From assembly GCF_021491355.1 (NCBI RefSeq), contig NZ_JAKENF010000004.1, positions 186,001 through 250,000 of the forward strand: 64,000 nt of DNA, written 5' to 3'. Source of the stretch: Alitabrizicola rongguiensis. GTDB lineage: Bacteria; Pseudomonadota; Alphaproteobacteria; Rhodobacterales; Rhodobacteraceae. The notes under the pieces were generated by a model. That model did no database searches and was not told the origin of the DNA. It saw only the letters and a program-made list of their open reading frames with translations. The position numbers and the translations under genes were made by a program. Below are positions 44,477 to 53,086 of this stretch, piece by piece; position 1 is the stretch's first letter, and each line of letters opens with the position of its first letter.

Positions 44477-45829
44477 GTGAACATGCCCTTCGAACGTCTA
44501 GCCCAAGTCCCGCGCAGGATCGCCGTCATCGGAGGGGGCATTTCCGGCATGGCCGCCGCGCACCTTCTGGCGCAGGATCACGCTGTCGTGCTGTTCGAGG
44601 CCGAACACCGTCTGGGCGGCCATGCGCGCACCGTGGTCGCCGGCAAACGTGGCGACCAGCCCGTCGATACGGGGTTCATCGTCTTCAACCGGGTGAACTA
44701 TCCGCATCTTGTCGGATTGTTTGAACGTCTCGGCGTACCCTTGGTCGAAAGCAACATGAGCTTTGGCGCGTCCTTCGGCGGCGGCCGGCTCGAATACGGT
44801 CTGGCAAGCTGCTCTGCCCTGTTCGCGCAGCGGCGCAACGCGATCGATCCGCGGTTCCTTGGCATGCTGCGCGACATACTGCGTTTCAATTCCAAGGCCG
44901 TGGAACTGGCAAAGGACGAGTCGACGTCGCTTGGCGAATTCCTGCGCGAGCTCCGGACCGGGGACTGGTTCCGCGATCATTACCTGCTGCCGTTCTCGGG
45001 CGCGATCTGGTCCACACCCACAGAGGGCATGCTGTCCTTCCCGGCGCGGGCGCTTGTGCAGTTCTTCCGCAATCACAACCTTCTTGGCGTGACCGGCCAG
45101 CACCAGTGGTACACGGTCAAGGGCGGCTCGGTCGAATATGTCCGCCGGCTCCAGTCGGCAATGCAATCGCAGGGGGTCGACCTGCGACTTGGTGCCGAGG
45201 TAGCCGGGGTCCGCCGGTCGGCTATGGGCGTGTCCGTGCGGGTCACGGGCGGCGAATGGGAACCCTTCGACGAGGTGGTCTTCGCCACCCATTCCGACCA
45301 GACCCTGCGGCTTCTGTCGGACGCCACGCCAACGGAGGCAGCGGCGCTCTCGGCAATCCGCTACCAGCCAAACGAGGCGGTCCTTCATTCGGATCCTTCG
45401 GTCATGCCGCAGCGCAAGGCAGTGTGGTCATCCTGGTGCTACGTCGAGCCGGCAGGCAAACGGCCCGAAAAGATCGCCCTGAGTTACTGGATGAACCTGC
45501 TGCAATCCATCCCGCAGGACGATCCGCTGTTCGTGACGCTGAACGGCCAGACACCGATCCGCGACGAGCTGGTTCACGATGTCACGACCTTCTGGCATCC
45601 AGTCTTCGACCGGGGCACCCTGGCTGCGCAACAGTCGTTGCGTGAGATGAACGGCAGCCGCGGAACGTGGTTCTGCGGGGCCTGGATGCGGAACGGCTTC
45701 CACGAAGACGGCTGTGCAAGCGCGGTCGATGTGGTCGAAGCCATGCGCAGCGCCACGCGGAGTTCGGGTCAGACCCTTGGCGAAAATGCCGGGCATCCCA
45801 AGGAACTCGGCAGGAGGATGCTTGCATGA
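44477..45829 (+). CDS. FAD/NAD-binding amine-oxidase-type oxidoreductase
   Basis: 450 residues; GTG 44477 (ATG 44483 two codons later is equally possible) after an AAGAAAAGG ribosome site. FAD motif RIAVIGGGISGMAAAHLL, then HRLGGHARTV and a C-terminal FCGAWMRNGFHEDGCASAVD. It belongs to the COG2907-like group of predicted NAD/FAD proteins commonly found beside DUF1365 and cyclopropane-fatty-acid synthase genes, so lipid modification is a likely theme. First gene of the sigma-E-linked operon; overlaps the DUF1365 gene by 4 bp. Confidence 0.88.
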   Translation: MNMPFERLAQVPRRIAVIGGGISGMAAAHLLAQDHAVVLFEAEHRLGGHARTVVAGKRGDQPVDTGFIVFNRVNYPHLVGLFERLGVPLVESNMSFGASFGGGRLEYGLASCSALFAQRRNAIDPRFLGMLRDILRFNSKAVELAKDESTSLGEFLRELRTGDWFRDHYLLPFSGAIWSTPTEGMLSFPARALVQFFRNHNLLGVTGQHQWYTVKGGSVEYVRRLQSAMQSQGVDLRLGAEVAGVRRSAMGVSVRVTGGEWEPFDEVVFATHSDQTLRLLSDATPTEAAALSAIRYQPNEAVLHSDPSVMPQRKAVWSSWCYVEPAGKRPEKIALSYWMNLLQSIPQDDPLFVTLNGQTPIRDELVHDVTTFWHPVFDRGTLAAQQSLREMNGSRGTWFCGAWMRNGFHEDGCASAVDVVEAMRSATRSSGQTLGENAGHPKELGRRMLA

Positions 45830-46578
45830 CGGGCATCCGGCATCTTCAAGGCGAGACCTTTCACGGGCGAAAGGGCGGGCCGGCGAACAACTTTCGCTAT
45901 GGCGTGGATTACGTCCTGCTAGACCCCGACCGCGATCGGGGGCCGGCGCTCTTTGCTCGCAACCGGGCCGGGCTAGTTTCCCTGCATGACACCGACCATG
46001 GCGGCGCGCCGACGCAGGGTCGCAGCACCGACTGGGTCCGGGAGGTTCTGGCCGAGCGTGGTTTGCCCGGCGAAAAGCGCATCCTGCTCTTGGCGCAGCC
46101 GCGCGTACTGGGCCATGTATTCAATCCTGTCTCCTTCTGGCTGTGCCACGATGAGACCGGTGCGCTGCGCGTCGTGATCGCCGAAGTCTCCAACACCTAT
46201 GGCGACCGTCATTCCTATCTTTGCCACCGGGATGACCTTGCCCCGATGACGGCGACGGACGAAGTGAAGGCAACGAAGATCTTCTACGTCTCGCCTTTCC
46301 AGCCGGTCGAGGGCGAATACGCGTTCCGCTTCGACATCACCGAGGACCGGATCGCTATCCGGATCGATTACACGGCCAAAGGCCACGGTCTTGTGGCGAC
46401 GCTTGCCGGTCCCGTGGTCCCGCTAACCAATTCCGGTATCATCGCGGCCTGTCTCCGGCGCCCGCTCGGCTCGCGCCGGGTCTTGGCACTGATCCATTGG
46501 CAGGCCCTGAAGCTCTGGTGGAAGGGCGTCGCCTTCCGCAACCGTCCCCTGCCTCCGGCGGACGAGGTGACTCGGTGA
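45826..46578 (+). CDS. DUF1365 family protein
   Basis: 250 residues with the DUF1365 signatures NNFRYGVDYVLLD, LLAQPRVLGHVFNPVSFWLC and EVSNTYGDRHSYL. The function is unproven; in R. sphaeroides a neighbour of rpoE in this region takes part in the singlet-oxygen response (recalled, not checked). Start ATG 45826 overlaps the upstream stop (ATGA), and its end overlaps the next gene. Confidence 0.88.
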   Translation: MTGIRHLQGETFHGRKGGPANNFRYGVDYVLLDPDRDRGPALFARNRAGLVSLHDTDHGGAPTQGRSTDWVREVLAERGLPGEKRILLLAQPRVLGHVFNPVSFWLCHDETGALRVVIAEVSNTYGDRHSYLCHRDDLAPMTATDEVKATKIFYVSPFQPVEGEYAFRFDITEDRIAIRIDYTAKGHGLVATLAGPVVPLTNSGIIAACLRRPLGSRRVLALIHWQALKLWWKGVAFRNRPLPPADEVTR

Positions 46579-47840
46579 CCGCAATGGCCGCGAAGATCCA
46601 ACTGCGCGGTGCGGGCCTTTGGCCTTGGGCGCTTTTCTCGGGTCTGATCGCCGCGGCCGGGTTGCCGATCTACATCCATGCCCCAAAGTTCTATGTCGAC
46701 AATTATGGCATCGGCCTGGGCGCGCTTGGGGCGGCGCTGTTTGTCCTGCGGCTGATTGACGTGGTGCAGGACCCTCTGCTGGGCTGGCTTTCAGACCGCC
46801 AGGCCAACCGCCGGGGCGTGATGGTGGCAGTTGCGCTGGTGCTGATGGCAGGGGCGATGATCGCGCTTTTCGCTGTCGCGCCCCCGTTCGCGCCACTGCT
46901 GTGGTTTTCGGTCACGCTGATCGTGCTGTTCTCTGCCTACAGCTTCCTTACCATCAGCTTCTATGCCGAAGGTGTCCGGAAGGCCGGAACCCTTTCGGGT
47001 CAGGGCCACCTCCGGCTTGCAGGCTGGCGCGAGGCGGGTGGCCTCGTCGGCGTCTCGCTGGCGGCGGTCGCGCCTGCGCTGTTGGGCCAGATCATGCCTG
47101 ACCCATTTACCGGCTTCGCAATCGGGTTCGCGGTGCTTGCGTTGGCGGCCGGATGGGCCATGCGGCGTGACTGGATCGGAATGCGATCAGAGGCAACATC
47201 GCCCCTGGCTTCGATCGGCCCCATCCTTTCCGATCCGATCACTCGGCGGCTTCTGCTGATCGCATTGGTGAATGCCATGCCGGTCGCCGTGACATCGACC
47301 CTGTTCCTGTTTTTCGTCGAAAGCCGGCTGGACGCACCAGATGCGGCTGGACCGCTGCTCTTGCTGTTCTTTCTTTCCGCCGCGATCGCCGCACCTCTGT
47401 GGAGCCATCTGGCGCGACGGGTCGGGGCGCGACGGGCACTTGTTGCAGGCATGTCCCTGGCGATACTGGCGTTCCTTTCAGCGGCGGGTCTTGGCGCGGG
47501 CGATGCCTGGCCATTCGCTCTTATCTGCATGCTCTCGGGCGCGGCGCTCGGTGCTGACCTGACCCTTCTGCCAGCCGTTTTTTCGCGACGACTAGCGGCT
47601 GTCGCGCCGCAGGCGGGCATGGGATTTGGGCTTTGGAACTTTGTCTCGAAGCTGACGCTTGCCCTCGCGGCAGCGGGAACCCTGCCGCTTCTTGAACGCG
47701 CCGGCTTCGTGTCCGGCGGCGAAAACCCACCTGAAGCTCTACTCTGGCTCACGCTGCTCTATGCGGTCCTGCCCTGCGCCCTGAAGGTCGCGGCGATCGG
47801 TCTGGTCCTGACTGCACGGTTCGAGGAGGACATGCGATGA
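46575..47840 (+). CDS. MFS transporter of the GPH (MelB-like) type
   Basis: 421 residues from GTG 46575 (overlapping the DUF1365 stop; ATG 46584 is an alternative). About twelve membrane segments. IDVVQDPLLGWLSDRQANRR is the GPH/MelB-type cytoplasmic loop; LPAVFSRRLAAVAPQAG also fits. Usually labelled sugar:cation symporters, but its place in a lipid-stress operon makes a lipid or other substrate possible (inference). Confidence 0.85.
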   Translation: MTAMAAKIQLRGAGLWPWALFSGLIAAAGLPIYIHAPKFYVDNYGIGLGALGAALFVLRLIDVVQDPLLGWLSDRQANRRGVMVAVALVLMAGAMIALFAVAPPFAPLLWFSVTLIVLFSAYSFLTISFYAEGVRKAGTLSGQGHLRLAGWREAGGLVGVSLAAVAPALLGQIMPDPFTGFAIGFAVLALAAGWAMRRDWIGMRSEATSPLASIGPILSDPITRRLLLIALVNAMPVAVTSTLFLFFVESRLDAPDAAGPLLLLFFLSAAIAAPLWSHLARRVGARRALVAGMSLAILAFLSAAGLGAGDAWPFALICMLSGAALGADLTLLPAVFSRRLAAVAPQAGMGFGLWNFVSKLTLALAAAGTLPLLERAGFVSGGENPPEALLWLTLLYAVLPCALKVAAIGLVLTARFEEDMR

Positions 47841-48403
47841 CCCCTGCGCTTTTCACTGGCCTGTTCCTTGGTCTTGCCTTCGTGCTTCTGCTCGGCTGGG
47901 TCATCTCGCGCCGGATGGGATTTGAGGCGCAGACGCCGCGTGACTATGCAGCGACCGGACCCGCGTTTGATTTGCGCGCGCATCTCGACGGGCCCTTGCT
48001 ATGCGAAGGTGTCATCTACGGCCCCCTGGGGCGGGTCAGCTCGCGCTTCGTCGCGCGGATGGAAGGCAAATGGATCGGTGCGCAAGGAAGACTGACGGAG
48101 CGCTTCCACTACGACAGCGGTACGGTTCAGGACCGGGTCTGGTCCCTGACGCTCGGCAATGACGGTTCAATCCAGGCCGAGGCACCGGATGTTCTGGGCG
48201 TAGGAGAGGGGCAGGCACAAGGCTCGGCGGTTTGCCTGAAATATCGGATTCGTTTGCCCGACGACGCAGGCGGGCATGTCCTTTCGGTGACCGACTGGAT
48301 GTACCTGCTGGAGAACGGCACGATCATGAACCGCAGCCAGTTTCGCAAATTCGGAATCAAGGTCGCCGAACTGGTCGCAACGATGCGCAAGGTCCCGGCA
48401 TGA
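47837..48403 (+). CDS. DUF3833 family protein
   Basis: 188 residues: an N-terminal membrane segment (ALFTGLFLGLAFVLLLGWVI), then a beta-rich domain with GPLGRVSSRFVARMEGKW, LTERFHYDSG and a C-terminal YLLENGTIMNRSQFRKFGIK, matching DUF3833. Function unknown. It overlaps both neighbours by 4 bp. Confidence 0.85.
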   Translation: MTPALFTGLFLGLAFVLLLGWVISRRMGFEAQTPRDYAATGPAFDLRAHLDGPLLCEGVIYGPLGRVSSRFVARMEGKWIGAQGRLTERFHYDSGTVQDRVWSLTLGNDGSIQAEAPDVLGVGEGQAQGSAVCLKYRIRLPDDAGGHVLSVTDWMYLLENGTIMNRSQFRKFGIKVAELVATMRKVPA

Positions 48404-49143
48404 GAGACTTCCGGGGCCAGCGTTACTGGCTGGTCGGGGCAAGCGAAGGACTCGGCGCCGCACTTGCGCGACGGCTGAGTGCAGCGGGGGTGGACCTTGT
48501 CCTGTCCGCTCGGAACGCGTCCAGATTGGCCGAAGTTGCCGCAGAACTTCCCGGCAAGGCCGAGACCTGGGCGCTGGACGTGTCGGACGCCGCTGCGGTC
48601 CGGGATGCCGCCCAAAAAATCGGACCGGTCGACGGTGTGGTCTGGCTGGCGGCGCTCTACTGGCCGATGCGGGCACAGGACTGGGACGCTGACCAGGTCG
48701 AAGTGATGTGCGATGTCAACTTCACCGGATGCGCTAGGGTGATCGGCGCGGTTCTGCCCGGAATGGTGGCGCGCGACAGGGGGCATGTGCTGATCGTCGG
48801 CAGCCTGTCCGGCTTCAGGGGATTGCCCGGCGCAATCGGCTACGGTCCAAGCAAGGCTGGAGTCATGGCATTGGCCGAGTCGCTCCATGCCGACCTTCGC
48901 GGCAGCGGCGTTACGGTTCAACTGGCCAATCCCGGCTTCATCAAGACACGGCTAACTGATAAAAACGACTTCAGCATGCCCTTTCTGATGACACCGGAGG
49001 AAGCGGCAGATCATGTCTTCCGCCTGATGTCGGGGCGGCGTTTTTCATCGAGCTTCCCCATTCCCTTTGCCTGGCTGTTCCGGGTTTCGCAATTCCTGCC
49101 AGACTGGCTTTACTATCGGCTCTTTGCTCCCCGACCGCGCTGA
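48400..49143 (+). CDS. short-chain dehydrogenase/reductase
   Basis: 247 residues. Cofactor motif GASEGLGAALARRL near residue 13, catalytic SLSG...YGPSKAG (Ser, Tyr, Lys) near residues 131-150. The C-terminus is hydrophobic (FPIPFAWLFRVSQFLPDWLY), suggesting membrane association. Last gene of the sigma-E-linked operon; ATG 48400 overlaps the DUF3833 stop. Substrate unknown, perhaps a lipid. Confidence 0.9.
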   Translation: MRDFRGQRYWLVGASEGLGAALARRLSAAGVDLVLSARNASRLAEVAAELPGKAETWALDVSDAAAVRDAAQKIGPVDGVVWLAALYWPMRAQDWDADQVEVMCDVNFTGCARVIGAVLPGMVARDRGHVLIVGSLSGFRGLPGAIGYGPSKAGVMALAESLHADLRGSGVTVQLANPGFIKTRLTDKNDFSMPFLMTPEEAADHVFRLMSGRRFSSSFPIPFAWLFRVSQFLPDWLYYRLFAPRPR

Positions 49144-49241
49144 CAGGATTTCGTGATCCGCCGCGTTCGGCAATTGCAACTGGCGGGAATCAGGATCAAA
49201 CCGACAGCCGGGGCAGGATAGAGGCGAGCAGGAGGTCCGTC

Positions 49242-50684
49242 GTGACGACGGCTCAGATCGATAGCGTCCAGACTTCGGTCTGGCGGAACCGGATCACTCC
49301 GCTGATCGTGGCAACTGCCTTGCTGATGGAGAACATCGACAGCACGGTCATATCGACCTCGCTGCCCCAGATCGCGCGCGACCTGAATGCCGATCCCATC
49401 CATTTGAAGCTGGCTCTGACATCGTATCTGCTTGCGCTGGCGATCTTCATTCCCGCTTCTGGCTGGGCGGCCGACCGTTTTGGCGCGCGCAAGGTATTCC
49501 GGTTGGCGATCCTGGTTTTCACGCTCGGATCCATCGCTTGTGCCCAGTCCGACACTCTGCCGGAACTGATCGCCGCGCGCGTTCTGCAAGGGATCGGCGG
49601 GTCGATGATGACGCCGGTGGGCCGGCTTATCGTTCTCCGTTCCACCCCGAAGAGTCAGCTCGTCAACGCCTTGGCCTGGCTCACGGTGCCAGCACTGATC
49701 GGGCCGGTCATCGGCCCGCCGCTTGGGGGTTTCATCACCACCTATTTCGACTGGCGCTGGATTTTCTGGATCAACGTCCCTGTTGCCGTGCTCGGGCTGA
49801 TCCTGGTCACGCTTCATATCCGCGACATCCGCATGGAGGATGTGGCGGAGTTCGACTTCCGTGGCTTCTTCCTCGTCGGGCCCGGCATCGCCGCCTTTCT
49901 GACCGGCATCACTCTGTCGGGCCTGACGCTCGCCCCGCCCATTGCTGTCTGGTCCCTCACTCTGTCGGGGATAGCGCTGCTGATCGCCTATGTCTGGCAC
50001 GCGCTCCGCGTACCGGACCCGATCATGGACTTGCGGCTGCTGAAGTTGTCGACCTTTCGCATCAGCGTGACCGGCGGCACACTGTTCCGCATCGCAACTG
50101 GCGCCCTGCCGTTCCTGTTGCCGCTCATGCTCCAGTTCGGCTTCGGACTGTCGGCCTTCCACTCGGGGCTTCTGACGTTCGCCACCGGCGTCGGCGCGCT
50201 GACGATGAAGTTCCTGGCGCAGCCAATCCTCCAGCGGTTTGGCTTCCGCCGGGTGATGGTTGCCAATACCGTGATCGCCGCGCTCTTCCTGATGGCTCCG
50301 GGGGCGTTCCAGCCGGGCATGTCTTGGCTCCTGATGATAACGGTGCTGTTCGTCGGCGGCATTTCCCGCTCGCTGCAATTCACCAGCATCAATGCCGTCG
50401 CCTATGCCGATGTCCCACCTGAGCGGCTCAGCAGCGCGACCTCGTTCAACTCTGTCTTGCAGCAGTTGTCCGGCTCGGTCGGCATTACGGTCGCGGCCTT
50501 CGGGATCGAGGTCGCGCGGGGATGGAATGGCTCGGCAGAGTTGACGGCCGCGATCTTCCCACCTGTCTTCGTGATGATCGGCTGCCTGTCGCTGCTCGCG
50601 ATCGTCCCGTTCGCCCGCCTCTCGCAGAGGGCAGGATCCGGCCTTCTGGGCGAGGCAGAGATGCCGCGGCGTGATCGGGACTAA
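49242..50684 (+). CDS. MFS drug:proton antiporter, DHA2 (EmrB-like) type
   Basis: 480 residues, about fourteen membrane segments. ATALLMENIDSTVISTSLPQ is the DHA2 first-helix pattern; GWAADRFGARKVFRLAI is the MFS loop; ARVLQGIGGSMMTPVGRLIV is motif C-like. Likely exports hydrophobic compounds. GTG start with GGAGG six bases upstream. It follows the SDR by 98 bp and may have its own promoter. Its last four bases overlap the convergent double-GFA gene. Confidence 0.88.
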   Translation: MTTAQIDSVQTSVWRNRITPLIVATALLMENIDSTVISTSLPQIARDLNADPIHLKLALTSYLLALAIFIPASGWAADRFGARKVFRLAILVFTLGSIACAQSDTLPELIAARVLQGIGGSMMTPVGRLIVLRSTPKSQLVNALAWLTVPALIGPVIGPPLGGFITTYFDWRWIFWINVPVAVLGLILVTLHIRDIRMEDVAEFDFRGFFLVGPGIAAFLTGITLSGLTLAPPIAVWSLTLSGIALLIAYVWHALRVPDPIMDLRLLKLSTFRISVTGGTLFRIATGALPFLLPLMLQFGFGLSAFHSGLLTFATGVGALTMKFLAQPILQRFGFRRVMVANTVIAALFLMAPGAFQPGMSWLLMITVLFVGGISRSLQFTSINAVAYADVPPERLSSATSFNSVLQQLSGSVGITVAAFGIEVARGWNGSAELTAAIFPPVFVMIGCLSLLAIVPFARLSQRAGSGLLGEAEMPRRDRD

Positions 50685-51451
50685 TCCCAGCCTTGGAGTT
50701 GCGGCAGCCCGTCGGTGATCCGGTAGTAGTCGCCTTTGTTTGCCACGAAGATGTGGCTGTCCAGCGATGTGCCGGTCGGGCCGTCAACCGCCCCTGCTTC
50801 GACCGAGAAATCCCCCGATGCATTTCGGAAGTAGAGGCTCGATCCGCAGGAGGTGCAGAAGCCCCTTTGTCCACCGCCGGGAGTGACGAATTCGGCGATC
50901 GTCGTGCGGCTTTGCCACTCGACCTGATCCTCCGGCGCATCGAAAGAGGCCGTGTAGTGGCCTGACAGCTTGCGGCACTGATTGCAGTGGCACGCTCCGA
51001 CGCCGCCAATCGGGCGTGGCAGGGTGAAGGCGCAGGCGCCACACAGGCAGGACGCCCGAACGCGCTCCGGGGCCTGCACCTTGGACGGTGGCGGTCCTTC
51101 AGGTGCGTAGTAATCGCCAGCATCCTCGGTGAAGATATGCTCGGCCATCGCAAGCTCCGTTGGGCCGTCCAGCGCTCCGGGGGCGAAGGAGATCCGTGCC
51201 TCGCCAGCAGGCTGCCAGAAGAGAGAGGCTCCGCAGCCCCTGCAGAATCCACGCCGGGCGGACGGCGAGGAGTCGTACCAGGCAAGCGTGGTATCACGGA
51301 TCAGGCGGAAACGTTCATGGGGAACCGAAGTCGCGGCCCAGTAGTGGCCCGACGTCTTGCGGCATTGGCTGCAGTGGCAGGCGATCACGTCGCGAAGCGG
51401 CGGGTCTGCCTCGAAAACTACTCCACCGCAAAGACAGCTTCCGCGCATCAT
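50681..51451 (-). CDS. double-domain GFA family protein
   Basis: 256 residues with two complete GFA units in tandem. First: GSCLCGG, ACHCSQCRKTSGHYWA, FCRGCGASLFW (residues about 4-80). Second: ASCLCGAC, ACHCNQCRKLSGHYTA, FCTSCGSSLYF (about 133-210). Each has the zinc-cysteine set. GFA proteins are usually a single unit of 120-160 residues, so this is a duplication-fusion. Activity unproven. It converges on the drug antiporter with a 4-bp overlap. Confidence 0.88.
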   Translation of the reverse strand: MMRGSCLCGGVVFEADPPLRDVIACHCSQCRKTSGHYWAATSVPHERFRLIRDTTLAWYDSSPSARRGFCRGCGASLFWQPAGEARISFAPGALDGPTELAMAEHIFTEDAGDYYAPEGPPPSKVQAPERVRASCLCGACAFTLPRPIGGVGACHCNQCRKLSGHYTASFDAPEDQVEWQSRTTIAEFVTPGGGQRGFCTSCGSSLYFRNASGDFSVEAGAVDGPTGTSLDSHIFVANKGDYYRITDGLPQLQGWD

Positions 51452-51513
51452 CTCGGCTCCTGATCGACGGTATCAGCCTAACCCGTGGCATCGGCTGGAA
51501 AGGGGCGAAATCG

Positions 51514-51966
51514 TCACTCTGCGTCCTGGAACGTCTCTGCGAGGATGCGGGTCAGATGCCGCGCATCGTTCTCGCTGAAGGCGGCAGGCGTATCGCTGTC
51601 GATGTCGAGCACCCCCAGCAGCCGCCCCTTGCCGTTCCAGACCGGCAAGACGATCTCGGACCGCGTCGAAGAGGAACAGGCAATGTGGCCCGGGAAGGCG
51701 TCGACATCGGGCACGAGCTGAACCTCGCCAGTCCGGGCTGCGGCGCCGCAAACCCCGCGCGAGAACGGGATGACAAGGCATCCGTGGCCACCCTGATAGG
51801 GCCCGATCTTCAGAAGCTCGGGCGCGACGACCCGGTAGAAGCCGGTCCAGTCCGCCATTGGATGGGCAGCGTGAAGCTCGCAGACCACGGTCGCCATCAG
51901 CGCGACCGCATCCGTTTCGCCATGACAGAGAGCCCGAAGGCTCGTTTCAAACGCCGCGTAATCCAT
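51514..51966 (-). CDS. msrC: free methionine-(R)-sulfoxide reductase (GAF domain)
   Basis: 150 residues, a single GAF domain. Cysteines C63, C73 and C97 have the same 10- and 24-residue spacing as the catalytic set of fRMsr (YebR/MsrC), in GGHGCLVIPFSRGVCGAAAR and FPGHIAC. It reduces free methionine-R-sulfoxide with thioredoxin. ATG 51966 (MDYAAFE) is the family start; an ATG at 52086 would add 40 unrelated residues. It is divergent from the STAS gene. Confidence 0.93.
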   Translation of the reverse strand: MDYAAFETSLRALCHGETDAVALMATVVCELHAAHPMADWTGFYRVVAPELLKIGPYQGGHGCLVIPFSRGVCGAAARTGEVQLVPDVDAFPGHIACSSSTRSEIVLPVWNGKGRLLGVLDIDSDTPAAFSENDARHLTRILAETFQDAE

Positions 51967-52097
51967 GACCCTGCCCAAGCCGCCAATCCCCGCCAACCTA
52001 GGGTCGTCGCTGAAAAAGGAAAAGGGTGGTGCAGACTTACCTTTGGATAACTTCAAGGGGGCTAGACTGCGACGGCAAGGGATCAAGGGAGAGATGG

Positions 52098-52433
52098 ATG
52101 CGACTTCTGCCCAATGTCTGCTCGGACAGTCTGGTGATCGAGGTGGCCGAACCGCGGATCGACGCAGCCGTGGCGATCGAGTTCAAGGAGAAGATGCGCG
52201 ACCTCATCAAGGATGCGCCTTCGCGCGTCGTTCTGGATCTGTCGCAGGTGACCTTTCTGGATTCGAGCGGTCTTGGCGCCGTGGTTGCCGTGATGAAGCT
52301 ACTGGCACCAGAGCGGCGCCTGGAACTCGCCGCACTGACACCGACGGTCGAGAAGGTGTTCCGTCTGACGCGGATGGACAGCGTTTTCGTCATTCACACG
52401 GCGGTGTCCGATGTGCAGCGCACTGCGATCTGA
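52098..52433 (+). CDS. STAS-domain anti-sigma-factor antagonist (RsbV-like)
   Basis: 111 residues. The phosphorylatable serine motif is VTFLDSSGLGAVV (about residues 51-63), the SpoIIAA/RsbV signature. It should bind or release the kinase encoded by the next gene according to phosphorylation. ATG 52098 has GGGAGAG upstream. It overlaps the kinase gene by 23 bp. No PP2C phosphatase gene is adjacent. Confidence 0.9.
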   Translation: MRLLPNVCSDSLVIEVAEPRIDAAVAIEFKEKMRDLIKDAPSRVVLDLSQVTFLDSSGLGAVVAVMKLLAPERRLELAALTPTVEKVFRLTRMDSVFVIHTAVSDVQRTAI

Positions 52434-52863
52434 TCGACGTGACGATGCCGGGCTGAGACTGACCATTGCCGGGACTGCCAATGCGATCAGGCGGGCATTG
52501 GCCGAAATGGTGACCCGGCCACCTCTGGCCAGTCTTTGCCCTGCCGACCGGGGCACCGCCGAGATCGTGCTTGCGGAGATCCTGAACAACATCTCCGAGC
52601 ATGCCTATGGGGGCCGCGGCGGACCGATCGAGATCTGCCTTCTTTGGGAAGAGATGGGCATCGCCTGCACTGTCATCGACACCGGTGCAGGCATGCCGCA
52701 TGGTCAGCTGCCGCGCGGCGATCTGCGCGTGCACCCCGATGCCGCTGACCTGTCGGAAGGCGGCTATGGCTGGTTCCTGATTCGAAGTCTCACGTCCGAC
52801 CTGCGCTACCTTCGCCAGCACAACCGGAACGAATTGAGCTTTCGGATCGTTCTCGGACAATAG
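52411..52863 (+). CDS. RsbW/SpoIIAB-like anti-sigma ATP-binding protein
   Basis: 150 residues with a GHKL ATPase fold: N-box AEIVLAEILNNISEHAYGG, G1 VIDTGAGMP, G2 GGYGWFLIRSL. As a partner-switch kinase it would phosphorylate the STAS protein and sequester a sigma factor or other target. No cognate sigma factor gene is adjacent. ATG 52411 lies inside the STAS gene end (23-bp overlap); a slightly later start cannot be ruled out. Confidence 0.87.
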   Translation: MCSALRSDRRDDAGLRLTIAGTANAIRRALAEMVTRPPLASLCPADRGTAEIVLAEILNNISEHAYGGRGGPIEICLLWEEMGIACTVIDTGAGMPHGQLPRGDLRVHPDAADLSEGGYGWFLIRSLTSDLRYLRQHNRNELSFRIVLGQ

Positions 52864-52980
52864 GCGGGAAATGGCCCTTTGGTTCCCTCAGCGGAAACAC
52901 CGCCAAATTCTTGCCGCATTTTGCCCGCGGCTTCGCCACAAGCTGAGTCAAGAGTCTGTCCTGTAGCTGCCAAAAGCTTC

Positions 52981-53026
52981 CCTCGGCATCGCGGTAACAG
53001 CCCCCACCCAGTCCGCGATGCCGAGG
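52981..53026. repeat. perfect 14-bp inverted repeat
   Basis: CCTCGGCATCGCGG (52981-52994) is exactly repeated in reverse complement at 53013-53026, with an 18-bp loop. It lies 118 bp past the RsbW-like gene and 60 bp before the gamma-glutamyltransferase start. No T-run follows, so it could be a terminator, an mRNA leader structure or an operator. Confidence 0.6.
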
Positions 53027-53086
53027 CCCTTCGGCTTGGAACCGGTGCATTCTGGCACTAGTGTCACGCCAAGCAGAGGGGACCAC

